A program made the position numbers and the translations under genes. A DNA stretch of 64,000 nucleotides from Eucommia ulmoides. Lineage: Eukaryota; Streptophyta; Magnoliopsida; Garryales; Eucommiaceae. Shown here piece after piece: positions 37,501 to 46,185 of this stretch; position 1 is the stretch's first letter; the number at the start of each line of letters is the position of its first letter. The notes beneath the pieces were generated by a model, which was given only the letters and a program-made list of their open reading frames with translations, was not told the DNA's origin and searched no databases. The stretch is taken from assembly GCA_016647705.1 (NCBI GenBank), contig CM028326.1:24195901-24259900 (forward strand), written 5' to 3'.

Positions 37501-39970
37501 CTTTCGGTAACTTTTCTTAAATTTGTTGTGTCATTTTAATCATGTATGATTAAGATTTTTAATTAATTTTTGTATTAATGTGGTTATGAGAATTACTCAA
37601 CATATCAAACAGCACTTAACAGCTGGATTCAGCCTAAAATATGATTTCTCAGACCTTTATCGATTTTGTCAGTCTTTAGCGACGTTCTTGATTACTTCCG
37701 ACAGTTTGTAGAGGATTCGGAAGAAAACACAAACAAACAGAAACACTCACAAAATGGTGTTTAAATGCAGGAACATCCTTAAAAGTTTGACGCTTGCATA
37801 TGGACAAATGATACTCAAGAGTGGTTTCTTTCATGCAGATCCTCATCCCGGAAACATCCTTATCTGTAAAGGTTCAGAGGCAAGTGCAAATATTATTCTG
37901 AATCTAAATTTATACTTATGTTTGGTAGTGCATAATTCAACCTTTGGGATTGGAAATTGTAGGGGTGGTCTTGGGCCTCTCTTAACCCTAAAAGTTAGCT
38001 CATGAAGTGAGACTTTCGCTCACACTTGCAACCTGACCACCAGTCTCTTCCACATTCGATGTGGGATAAACCCAATAATTTCTTCTTCACACATCGGGCC
38101 TTTGGTTGGCTAACTCTCAACCACTCTCTCTTTGTGGCTATTAGGTCAGAGTTGTTGCAACCTGCGCTCTGATACTAGTGTATGGGTGGTCTTGGGTTTC
38201 TCTCAACTCCAAAAGCTAAGCGGTTTCCCTCACATTTATAACCTTACCGTTAGCCCCTTTCACATTAGATGTGGGATAAACCCAGCTGAAATGGGAGCAT
38301 GAAATTTTTTAGAATATTACATGTGTTCATTTCCAATTCCAAAGTGCAACCAAACGCTACCTTAAAAAGCGTACTTAATTGTTGATTCTTTTTAGGTTGC
38401 TCTGCTCGACTATGGGCAAGTGAAGGATCTCCCTGATGAATTGAGGCTCGGATATGCTAATCTTGTTCTTGCCATTGCTGACAATGACCCCATTAGGGCG
38501 TCGGAGAGCTACAGGTGCTCCAATTTTTTTTTTTGATGAGTAATGAAATGTATATATTTTGTTTGTTCAAGTGGAGAACAATGTCTAAGGTGCGGTTTAG
38601 TTGGTATTTTTTTTCTGTTCTTTTGTTTTAGTTCCCAATAAAAAAGGCAAATGCAGAAAATTTGTTTCTATTTTGATCCCAGAATTTTTCAACAAATTTT
38701 TGTGATCAAATCAATTTTTTCTCTTCCTGTTTTCATTCCCAAGAACAGAAGAAACAAATTCAGAATTGTTTTTTTCTATTTTGATCAAGAATTTTAGAAC
38801 AAATTCTCTTGATCAAAACAATTTTTTTTTCTTCCTGTTTTTGATCCAAGTCTTATGGGAGTAGAAACACTAAGGCGGCATTTGATTTCCCTTTTTGTTT
38901 TTTCATTATGTTTCTATTTTTTCTGGGAACATCTGTTTTTGTTCTGCTCCCAAATTTTTTGAACAAATGTTTGGGAGAATAGAATTGCTCCCAGATTTTT
39001 GTTTTCGTTCCAAAATTTCTGGGAACAGAAATACATGGCATAAATTGCTGCTATGTATAGTTTTTTTCCTCCAATTTATTTAAGTTCTTATGTATAGTTT
39101 CTATCTTCCTCTCTCTCTCTCTCTATATATATAATGATAGGGAGCTTGGGATTGACACATTAAGCAAATGCGAGGATGAGCAGAACGAATTGTTTAAATT
39201 GGCGCAGACAATGTTTGACACAAAGCTACCGCCCGGTGTGACGATGTTGCAACCTTTCTCAGAAGGATCTTCAATTAAAAAAGTTGCTGTTCAGGTAAAT
39301 TTCTTGCTATTTCTATGAATAAGCCTTCTCATATCAGTCATTTGCTACAACTTGCATTGCTCCTATTTAAGCTTATGAATACAAGAAAACCTTACTTGAA
39401 TAAAAGAGATGTAAAATCTTATGGAAGTCTAGCGTATTTTGAAGTTATATGCAATTTCGCCCACTAATATGTAAACACGTTTCCTAGCAACATTTGTTTT
39501 TTTTTCTTCTTTAAATGTATGGTGACCGGCGCGATGGTGGTGTTCGGCGTGGTGGTGATGGCCGGCGGGGTGGTGGCAGGCAGGTTGATAGTGGGAAGAG
39601 TTTTGTGGGAATGAATTGAAATCAATTTGTTTTTTCCCATTCTTGAGGAATTTAAGAATTATTTCCAAATTACTTCTAAAATTTTGGGAACAAAAATGTG
39701 TTTATCAAACGTGTTTTTGTATATTAATCCCAAAATTTTGGGAGCGGGAACAGAACTGAGGGAATGGAACCAGTAACCAAATGGGCCCTTAATTGTTCCT
39801 TATTGCTCCTTAATGTTTCATTTTCACTGCTAATTACCCGAATTGAACAAGTTTGATCACTTCTTCACTGCAGTAGGGAGCAAAAGGCAACTATAATCAA
39901 ACTCCAGGGTGCAAACTCTAATTTAATCTTTTTTATATTCCGTTTTTACCCCTTGCACAAGATGATCTCC

Positions 39971-40012
<42 letters not shown>

Positions 40013-40711
40013 TGACCGTTTCTGATCGATTGGGTAAATTAGACACAAAAATTGAAATTTTGAGGAGCAACAAGCAAAAATTAAAACATCAAGGAGCAAA
40101 TGTGCCACCGCGACCAAACTTAAGGGCGCAAAGTGTAATTTCCTTAAGCAATTTGATGTGTTTACGACAGGCATTCCCGGAGGAACTTTTCTCTGTTCTT
40201 CGGACGGTACATTTGTTGAGAGGACTTAGCGTTGGCCTAGGAATCAACTATTCATGCGCAGAGCAGTGGAAACCCATAGCCGAAGAAGCTTTGTTCCTTG
40301 CCCGAAGACTAAAAGGTTTTCTTCTCTAATTTCCTATTTAACTAGACGAAACGTTCTGGGAACAGAAACAGAAATAACACAGTGGTGTTTGTTTAGTGTT
40401 TCTATTTCTGTTTCTTTGTTTTTGTTCTGAAACGACTCAGAACAGAAGCCAGTTATAGAATGGTTCACAGATCTCTGTTTGTGTTCTACTTTTCTGCGAA
40501 CAGAAACAGAAATCTTGGAGCAGAAACACTAAACAAACTCCACTTTATATATCTTATTGCTTGCTTGCCATTGGAAAATATCCAAATGAATCGGTTTTCT
40601 AATTTACAAACCGGACATAACATTGTTTTTTGTTTACGGTTTTCAGACGATGAAGGCAAGAACAGAGTAAACAAACGCGGTTTACTTGGGAAATTGTTCT
40701 GGAGAGGCTAA
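22099..40711 (+). CDS. ABC1/ADCK/UbiB-family atypical kinase, twelve exons
   Basis: This is an atypical protein-kinase-like enzyme of the ABC1K (ADCK, UbiB/COQ8) family, which acts in plastids or mitochondria in isoprenoid-quinone metabolism and lipid homeostasis. Exons are 22099-22218, 22323-22451, 23185-23379, 24139-24186, 25319-25447, 25963-26087, 26793-26903, 37771-37879, 38396-38514, 39141-39294, 40171-40315 and 40647-40711. They total 1449 bases, giving 482 residues with an open frame throughout. Family marks are the KxGQ-type motif as KVAQ (residues 83-86), the Ala-rich loop GSASIAQVHRA (about 142-152), VVVK with the ATP-site Lys 164, HADPHPGN (His 307, Asp 309, Asn 314) and LLDYGQ (metal-binding Asp 327). 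From memory it is closest to the Arabidopsis At4g24810-like group. No strong transit peptide is visible. I start at the ATG at 22099, not the upstream in-frame TTG. Intron 8 is GC-AG. Confidence 0.9.
22219..22322 (+). other. ABC1 kinase intron 1 with (TC)n(CA)n
   Basis: This 104-base intron begins GTTCTC and continues as a (TC)n run to about 22240, then (AC)n to about 22256. The microsatellite starts 5 bases inside the intron. Confidence 0.85.
22473..22522. repeat. A32 homopolymer followed by (CA)n
   Basis: A run of 32 A (22473-22504) is followed directly by a (CA)n run to 22522. It lies in ABC1 kinase intron 2, 21 bases after the donor. The A-run followed by a dinucleotide could be the worn tail of a retroposed element, but no body is recognisable to its left. 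Confidence 0.9.
22798..22980 (+). mobile_element. tRNA-derived SINE-like element
   Basis: In ABC1 kinase intron 2, TTAGTCCGGCTGGCAAAGC at about 22797-22815 resembles a pol III A box, and GGAGAACACAAATTAAATC about 40 bases later resembles a degraded B box. The body ends with AAGCTTGTCCGGACACC and an A-rich tail (AAAACCCAAAAAAAGAAAAA). The layout is that of a plant SINE. I did not find a clear target duplication. Confidence 0.5.
23534..23698 (+). mobile_element. Au-like SINE with perfect 16-bp target duplication
   Basis: The 165-base element is flanked by identical copies of AATTTTACGTAGGATG at 23518-23533 and 23699-23714. The 5' part has an A-box-like GAGTACAATGGTAAGG and a B-box-like GGTTTCGAGTTTAAATC. 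The body carries GGCTACGTACATCTGACCC, characteristic of the Au family of plant SINEs, and the 3' end is GCCCTTTT. It lies in intron 3 of the ABC1 kinase gene in sense orientation. The perfect long duplication indicates a fairly young insertion, mobilised by a LINE in trans. Confidence 0.9.
24195..24590. repeat. MITE-like repeat family 1, copy 2
   Basis: In ABC1 kinase intron 4. The left part (GAACAGAAACAAGAAACAC, then ATTTGTTC, a T-run and AAATGTTC) leads into a G-rich core with GGTGGTGGCCGG. The right part has CAAAATTTTGGGA twice and GGGAACATAAATCACGGAAC, ending near AAATGGGGCC. It has the same order of parts as the copies at 10890-11645 and 39465-39790. Confidence 0.65.
24617..25293. mobile_element. 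Non-autonomous hAT element (677 bp)
   Basis: Perfect 8-bp target duplications GTTCTTAC lie at 24609-24616 and 25294-25301. The ends are inverted: TAGGAATGTCAA at the left and TTGCCATCCCTA at the right, with two mismatches. The inside is built of repeated AACCAAAACCG/CGGTTTT motifs and AT-rich sequence and encodes nothing. An 8-bp duplication and TAGGG-type ends are the signature of the hAT superfamily. It lies in intron 4 of the ABC1 kinase gene, 17 bases upstream of exon 5, which begins at 25319. Confidence 0.9.
27575..31436 (+). mobile_element. hAT transposon, 3.86 kb, with exact ends
   Basis: Perfect 8-bp target duplications TACTCCAT lie at 27567-27574 and 31437-31444. The inverted ends are CATAGTTGTCAAAG and CTTTAACAACTATG with one mismatch. 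Inside each end lies a G+C-rich subterminal zone packed with GCGCC/GGCGC motifs (about 27590-27745 and 31333-31425), the usual layout for transposase binding in hAT elements. The left interior (27880-28190) is an imperfect TTCGATTTC/TGCTGCTG repeat. It carries a transposase gene (28517-31137) that is now disrupted. It lies in intron 7 of the ABC1 kinase gene, sense to it. Confidence 0.95.
28517..31137 (+). pseudogene. hAT transposase with BED zinc finger, DUF659 and dimerisation domain, disrupted
   Basis: Exons are about 28517-29462, 29560-30369, 30446-30564 and 30667-31137, with GT-AG introns. The first part reads DPAWSHAYLANPQDKNSVTC with a BED-type C2H2-like finger (CDFC ... H ... C). The middle matches DUF659 (CSIMADGWKDKRERTLINFL and VVQVVTDSASSNVMA). 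Then come YWTPCAAHCLDLMLEDI and the dimerisation region CSASGCERNWSVFEHIHSKK, and it ends with a long Asp/Glu-rich tail. The reading frame is interrupted by in-frame stops at 28898-28900 (TGA), 30487-30489 (TAA) and 30895-30897 (TAG), with homology continuing in the same frame each time. Each is one transition away from a sense codon. Otherwise the gene is complete. Confidence 0.9.
31483..31525. repeat. (CT)n(TA)n microsatellite
   Basis: A CT run of about 20 bases passes into a TA run of about 22 bases immediately before the TRIM at 31527. Confidence 0.9.
31527..31967 (-). mobile_element. TRIM fossil, family A
   Basis: Two direct repeats read on the minus strand from TGTTGGGTTTATCCCACAT to CCACCCTACAC. 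One lies at about 31853-31967 and the other at about 31527-31695. Directly inside the first, the minus strand reads TGGGATCAGAGCTCAGGTT, a good match to an initiator tRNA-Met primer site. The internal part is under 160 bases and non-coding. The left repeat contains an internal duplication of the AGTGTAGGGTGGT motif. This is a TRIM: LTR, primer site, tiny interior, LTR. It is inactive on its own and old. Confidence 0.75.
32299..37602 (+). mobile_element. Full-span Ty1/copia element in ABC1 kinase intron 7
   Basis: The element is flanked by a perfect 5-bp duplication TATCA (32294-32298 and 37603-37607). The 3' LTR runs from 37127 to 37602 and is preceded by the purine tract AAGTGGGAGAA. The 5' LTR starts at 32299 with the same TGTTG and TTTATTAAATATGGGC, but the likeness stops after about 220 bases. 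Plus-strand frames match copia integrase/reverse transcriptase (about 35148-35840) and RNase H (about 35960-36320). A gag-like frame at about 33922-34389 lies on the opposite strand, inside an inverted-repeat block (32640-35000). The copy is rearranged and has many breaks. Confidence 0.85.
32640..35000. repeat. Inverted-repeat block with an oppositely oriented gag remnant
   Basis: The segment at about 32665-32800 (CACATTGCTCATGTTAACCA, GTCATTTAACCAACAAA) recurs in reverse orientation at about 34840-34990 (GGTTAAATGACTTTG, TGGTTAATATGAGCAATGTG). Between the arms a minus-strand frame resembles a copia gag (GVREFILRMVHLQIRLK). The arms also share direct copies of CCTTTGGGCAGGTGAATGTACA-like sequence. 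This looks like a second element or inverted duplication that entered the copia element at 32299-37602 and displaced part of its 5' half. Confidence 0.6.
37880..38395 (+). other. ABC1 kinase intron 8, GC-AG type, containing a TRIM
   Basis: Exon 8 ends GGTTCAGAG and is followed by GCAAGT (37880-37885), with acceptor TTTTAG at 38395. Splicing there restores the family sequence KGSE|VALLDYGQ in phase 0. A GT donor that keeps this frame is not present nearby. GCAAGT is the usual strong form of the minority GC donor. Confidence 0.9.
37961..38286 (-). mobile_element. TRIM fossil, family A, in ABC1 kinase intron 8
   Basis: It has direct repeats at about 37961-38080 and 38178-38286, each ending GATGTGGGATAAACCCA on the plus strand. 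A primer-site-like sequence (plus-strand GCGCTCTGATACTAGTGT) lies just left of the second repeat. The interior is about 100 bases and non-coding. It shares sequence with 31527-31967 and 3378-3620. Confidence 0.75.
38585..39060. repeat. MITE-like repeat family 2 (AACAGAAACA type), copies in ABC1 kinase intron 9
   Basis: The segment contains repeated and inverted blocks such as TTCTGTTC, TTTTGATC, CAGAATTTTT and GGGAACAGAAA. Related sequence lies at 40345-40540, 58495-58690 and 62470-62640. All are rich in GTTTCTATT, CCCAAAA and CAGAAACACTAA. They look like short non-autonomous elements or their remains. Confidence 0.5.
39465..39790. repeat. MITE-like repeat family 1, copy 3
   Basis: In ABC1 kinase intron 10. 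It has ACATTTGTTTTTTTTTCTTC, TTTAAATGTATGGTG, a G-rich core of GGTGGTG and CGGCG repeats, AGTTTTGTGGGAATGAATTG, and CCCAAAATTTTGGGAGCGGG, ending near CCAAATGGGCCC. Its parts are in the same order as copies 1 and 2. Confidence 0.65.
39972..40011. repeat. T40 homopolymer
   Basis: There are forty consecutive T within ABC1 kinase intron 10. It lies between two non-coding segments that share GGAGCAA and GGGTGCAAACTCTAATTT/GGGCGCAAAGTGTAATTT in direct orientation (about 39876-39925 and 40090-40142). Confidence 0.9.
40345..40540. repeat. MITE-like repeat family 2 copy in ABC1 kinase intron 11
   Basis: It begins near TTCTGGGAACAGAAACAGAA and ends near GAGCAGAAACACTAAACAAA. It is internally inverted: GTTTCTATTTCTGTTTC faces GAACAGAAACAGAAATC. 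There is no coding potential. The intron splices cleanly around it. Confidence 0.55.
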
Positions 40712-41657
40712 TTATCTTTAAAAAAAAAAAAAAACAGTGAGAGGAACATTCCTACATTCTGCAAGGAATGATGGAGTACATTATTATAGAATCAATCAAT
40801 TCTTTACTCATGAGGTAACACTGTTATTGATGGTCAAATATTTAAGAATTTTTGTAGTAATTTCATGTTGATGAATATGTCGCTGTTGAATCTCACATTG
40901 ATGTTGGGCCCGCCGATATTTATTCGCAGTAGTTTACAAAGTCCACTATGCGCATGAGGGGATGTGTTGAATCCCACATCGCTTGTATTACCTCATTCTG
41001 AGCTTTATGTAAAATCTAGGTCAATCCTCTTCTCATAAGACTTCTTCTGAGAGTGAGTTAAGCTCATTGGATTTTTACTTACAACTGAATTTAGTTTTTG
41101 TATAGTATGGTTCCTTGCTTCGTCTAGTTAAAAACAGTACTGATGCATAACCTGCGGTGACTTGCTTCGTCTAGTTGAAGTCAGTGTAGTTTTGTTAATT
41201 AGAGTACTATAACCATGTTCTTATTTATACACTTAAGCGTATAACCTGCGGTGACTTGTGTCGTTTAGTTAAAGCTAGTAGTACCGTTTCTTGCTTTACA
41301 CAAGAACATTTTTGGTTCGTTTTAGGCGATTAAATAAGATTAAGTTACACTTTTTACCCCTATAGTATGGAGTTCGTTTTTCTTTGCATTTAAATGTTTT
41401 AAATTCTATTATGTGTATACACCTCAAAGTTTGATATTCATGTTTACTTGATCAGATTTCACTAATGCTTAGGCTAATAGTCCATCTAATATGATCAACT
41501 ATTAGTATGAGTTAGTAGAACAATTGACAGTCATATTTAATTGACAATTTTGACCTGATTCAAATTGTCAAATAAGTAGGGGTTTTTTCGTATCTAAAGA
41601 CACTATATCTTAAATTTATAAATATAAAATAATAAATAATAAAAAATAGTTAATAAA

Positions 41658-41704
<47 letters not shown>

Positions 41705-42594
41705 TGAAGAGTTCAGAGTATAATTAAAGTATTGAGTGAGATGAATGGTGTAGAGAAATTTGAAGTTAGTAGGTTGAGAGGTTATACAGGTTCAATCTCA
41801 ACTGTTCATCTTATAAGTTTAAATCTGGACCGTTAAAATGTCTTTCCGTCTTGATTTATTAATAGATTTTTTAGTAACATTAGAATTCATTAATGTACGT
41901 TTTGGAAGTGAAAAAAATTTGACGTCCAGAAATTTGAATTAGAGATGGAAACCTGCACTCGTTTTCAATTATAATTCCAACATTTTAATGCCACGCAACA
42001 AAATACAACAACATTACAAGCAGTAATTTCATTTCTGATTTTCTTCACTAAGTAAATATACCAGTATAGCACCAATGCTAAACCAAATCATAAGCAATCC
42101 TTTAGGACATAGGTTAAAAATAATAATAATCTGATTTTTCAAATGATTCACAAAACAAAATTTATCCTTCACACATTAAAATTAGTCACAAATGGAAAAT
42201 TTATGGAAATTTACAATCTCCACTGTGGAATGGTGCACTTATCTATGCGCCTTTGTCGACTTTGTTTTCGACCAGAACGATTAGGGCCATATTCGATCCA
42301 TTCTACAATGCCCATACATGTAGTGCTTCATTTTAGATCAATTCTTTGTTGAAATCACTTCGATCCACCCTCTTGGAAAAAATCACAATATGTTAGAATA
42401 ATTGAGAGGTGGAATTAATATTGAGAGAGAATATTGATGTGTGAAACCTACAAGTTACTAAGATGTACAAATGTGTTTATATATATGCAAGGATTAAAAT
42501 TTGAAATATTGTGCTCTAAGCAACCTAACGGGCCAAGGCCCATATATACATATACTAGCATCTCCACTCAAAACTCGAGACGATAAAACCGATG
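40712..42594. other. Intergenic region after the ABC1 kinase gene
   Basis: It contains the ABC1 kinase 3' UTR, a TRIM family B remnant (about 40885-41080), a threefold phrase with ACTTGCTTCGTCTAGTT or variant (near 41120, 41161 and 41250), and a (TA)n run at about 41658-41700. At 42390-42490 there is an LTR-like stretch starting TGTTAGAATAATTGAGAGGT. I see no gene. Confidence 0.55.
40885..41080 (+). mobile_element. TRIM-like fossil, family B, remnant
   Basis: It contains TGTTGAATCTCACATTGATG, GTTTACAAAGTCCACTATGC, and then TGTTGAATCCCACATCGCTT to GCTCATTGGATTTT. These match, in the same order, parts of the array at 7662-8480. It is partial and diverged. Confidence 0.65.
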
Positions 42595-43015
42595 TTAACT
42601 TGAATTTGGAAAGTATTGAGCAGTGTTATGGAGAATGTGATGACAGATGAAGTGACAATCAGTTTTGATATATTTCTTGCTTGGGAAAAACGTTATTGTG
42701 GACGATTTTAATGACACTCTGATTGTCACAATACATAGTGGCCGCATTGAGAGAGTACACTCCCATGTTATAAAGTAACTAGCAGAGCGAAAGTAATTCT
42801 TGAGTGTCATTGACAAGAGCACCATACCTAGCTTCAGTGCTAGATTGTGCAACAACAGCTTGCTATTTTACTACCCCACGAAATGAGAGTCTAAAAGGTA
42901 AAAATAATATCCTATAGTAAAGTGCCAATCGATGGGATCTCCAGCCCAATTAGCGTTTATGTAGGCATGTAAAATTGGAGAAGACAATAAAGAGAAGTGG
43001 GGACCATGGAAGAGT
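42390..43015 (-). mobile_element. Ty1/copia RNase H remnant with adjoining LTR-like sequence
   Basis: Minus-strand translation of about 42600-42960 resembles the end of a copia polyprotein RNase H, with an SS(T)EARYGALVNDTQE-like stretch and a later CDNQSV-like stretch. LTR-like AT-rich sequence starting TGTTAGAATA lies at 42392. The piece has several breaks and no complete domain. It is an old, partial fossil. Confidence 0.6.
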
Positions 43016-45090
43016 TGTTGGGAATAAGCCCTATAGGCAATCCTAGGTGAGTTTTTTCCAGTAATAATCTTAAGTAAATTAATAAAAGATATTTTTGATA
43101 TTATTCTTTAATTATATCAATTTCATTATAAATCTTGGATATTAAGTTCAAGTGTCTTACCTTTTATATGATTAAAAGGTGGAGATCGAAGACATTTGAT
43201 AATTTGATATTCTAAATTGTTCCTAGTCGGTATCAGATTATTGAAAATGGTTTTCAGCAATTTAGGCTAATTTGTTCCCTTGCTCTCTCTTTAGAATGAG
43301 GAGTCTTGAACCATTAGAATGAGATATTAGAACAATCACAAGGGGACTTACTAATGCAGTAAGGGATCTAACATGATTATCTTTGATATCCTATTTGGTA
43401 GCTTTGCTCAATGTCAAAACTAGGATATTTGAGGTGGGATGGCATTTTTGATCTTCTAACTTGAGTTGCTACATATTGTATATATGGGTTGCTATACTTT
43501 AATAATGCTAAGTGTTGTTCTCTAATCTCGAAGGTATTTATTGTGTATAGTTGGACATACATGTATATATATGATTATACAAGATTTGATCTATCCCTCT
43601 TAGCAATAGAGACGTGTCCTATATGTTTTGATTTAATATAATTCATCCAAATATCTCGGTAGAGCAATATGATAATTGAGATGAGATTTCAATTGGTATT
43701 ATAAGAAATTATATTATCAATTAAAATATATATGATTAGATTAAGAGTTTTTGACTTAACCATACCCTGTTGGTTCTTTCGGATATATTGATAGAGAGAT
43801 CGTATAATACGATAATCAAAGCTGTGCAAGTTCTTTTGGTTAAATTCTTGTCAATTGAATATGGTTGTGATATGTAGGTAAATGTGATTCACAGTCAGAA
43901 GAAATGCCTTAAGAAGAAAAATATTTTCTTTAGGAAGGGCAAAATTGAAATTGTTCTAATTTTAATTGATTAATTGATTAGTACAATAATTAATTAATTT
44001 CACTATCCATCTTTTAGTATGAACCTAATGGGTCACACACAATAAAAAAATAAAATTAGAAAAGTCCTTGAAAAAAGAACGGATAGTAATAATGAACTTG
44101 AAGTTTCGAGGTCAAAGTGCATACAAAAAAGAAAGGGTCTAAGGTTTTGAATCCTGGACATATTACATATAAGGTGAGAGACCATAATGGACACCTAACT
44201 CATAATTTTCGGTCATAACTCCAATTGCTGTGTTTATGAGAGCTCATTTTCTAATTAGTCAATTTATTGATCAATCTAATTATACAAAAAATTGATTTAA
44301 AGTAAAATTATGAATTATGATTATTTTCATATTTTTGAGTACAAAAATTTTTCATTAGCCAAGTCACGACTTGTTGGGTAGGTCCAACCCTACATGGGTT
44401 GGACCTAACCCAAAAGCTCACTTGGCCATTGAGAAAGGAAATAAAAGAAGAATCTATTTGGACTTATTTAATTAACAAAAAGAAAAGGGGCTCATTTGGA
44501 CATTAATAATAAAATAACAATAGAAGATTCAAAAGCCCATTTGGGTTTTTTTTAGCCCAACCATGATCATATATATGAAACATATTATAAAAGAAGGTGC
44601 AACCTTCTTTGGTGATCAATATCCACACGGCAGTGAGCACAAAACATTACACGACAGCACAAGAAAGGGTGGGGTGTGGCAGTGAGGTTATAGAGAGAAA
44701 AGGAAGAGAGCGAGAACTTTGACTTGACGATCGGAAGACGATTCGAATTTCGATTGGGCTAAAATTTTAGCAGTATGTTTTCGATATCAAATGCTTCGTT
44801 TTTATTGGTATTAATCTTTGGCAACCTTCTTCTAATTGGTGATTCAATATTCTTCTCTAAATTCGCATTTTGCGTTTCTTGTTGTATCCATCGTTTTCGG
44901 TGATATTTATGTGGTGATCTCAGAGTTTTTTTTTTTTGAAGGTGTGAACGATTGCAATCGCATTATTATGTGATAGTGGAAGTTGAGATCGGATTTCAAT
45001 ATCGTAGTTTTTTCCCACCTTAGAGTTTTCTATGTAAATATTGTGTCTCCCGCTTTGTTTGTTACTTGTTTTTATCTTGTTTAATATCTA
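43016..45090. mobile_element. LTR-like non-coding block
   Basis: The block opens TGTTGGGAATAAGCCC, a usual start for a plant copia LTR, and abuts the copia remnant at 42390-43015. The following 2 kb is AT-rich without coding potential and includes a promoter-like stretch and possible leader near 44570-44700 (ATATATGAAACATATTATAA, GCAACCTTC). I could not place its 3' end with certainty, so 45090 is approximate. It may be one long LTR or several pieces. Confidence 0.4.
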
Positions 45091-46185
45091 TGGGTATTGA
45101 AATTAGTAATCCCGTTTTAATCACATAAAAAGAAAAACAAAATCGAATTAACTGGTGATTTTTTCAACACAACTTCATATTTTTAAATATTTTAAATGCG
45201 AAATTATAACACAAGAAACATAACAATAGATAATGACAATGATTGCTTTAATTATTCAAACATATATTTTGTGTTCAGTCGATAGCTTAGAATGATATTT
45301 TGGTTTCAAGTTTTTCTCCAATTCAGCGCGTGGGGGTTCCACATGGCAAAAATAATGAAAATGTGTTTACGGGTCGATTGAGTTGACTCAATAGACTTGT
45401 TGTCCAACAACTAAAATAAGGGGATGAAAAGTTTAAAAAAGAAAAAATAATCAATGATGCACGAAACAACTCCAAAAATAAAAACATAAATTTTAAATTG
45501 ATCGTTCTATAGGAACGATGATAAAAATACAAAATTTGCAACCGATTTTTTAATGGAGAATTAAATAATTTTTTTTGTGTTTGAAATTTTAAATTTCGAT
45601 AACGAGATCATTACAAAATTAAAGTTTCACTTTTGTTTGCATTAATAAGTCTATTTTTTGTACATTTTTTTTTAAAGTTTAGATAACGACATCATTACAA
45701 AATTAAAACTTCACTTTTGTTGACATTAAGGAAAGATTAAATAATTCTATTTTTTTGCACACAATTTAGATAATGACATCATTACGAAATTAAATTTCAC
45801 TTGATGACAAAATGTGATTAACATATTTTTCGTCAGAATGTAAGTATAATAATTTCAAGAACAAAATCCTGAATGCATCTAGTCAGTATAGGAAAGTGAA
45901 TTTTTAAAATCGTTGAAGAGTTGATTAATTGAGAGGTAAGTAAATTGGCCCAAACAGACATACCTAAATATCCACCCATCTCCCCACCCCCAATAAAAAA
46001 AACGAAGGGATTATAATGAGGTATTTATGGGTGGAATGGAGAATCAATGCTATGAACTACTAAAGCAAAAGCTTATAAAAAATAAAAATAAAAAACTAAA
46101 GAATTCATGCCCATTGGAAGCATAAGGTAGCTGCCCCATCTCACTGCGGCATTACACAACACCTTGGGTGCATCCAACGCCGGAG
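45090..46185. other. Upstream region of the BAHD gene
   Basis: AT-rich non-coding sequence. About 45585-45800 carries three diverged direct copies of a unit with AACGACATCATTACAAAATT or a variant, near 45600, 45675 and 45770. TATAAAAAAT at 46074-46083 is a plausible TATA box about 105 bases before the start codon. Confidence 0.55.

Larger units (their letters stand above)
26904..37770 (+). other. ABC1 kinase intron 7 (10.9 kb)
   Basis: The donor is CA|GTAAGT and the acceptor ATGCAG|GAAC; the joined codon is CAG and the product reads AAAKQNILKSL across it. The intron holds, in order, about 670 bases without recognisable elements, a hAT transposon (27575-31436), a CT/TA microsatellite and a TRIM (31527-31967), about 330 bases of simple AT-rich sequence, and a full-span copia element (32299-37602). 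It ends 168 bases before exon 8. Confidence 0.9.

Noticed and set aside
46168-46185. Upstream in-frame GTG as the BAHD start
   Set aside because: Plant nuclear genes start at ATG; the ATG at 46186 gives the usual MAVDIISKEL-type opening of this clade.
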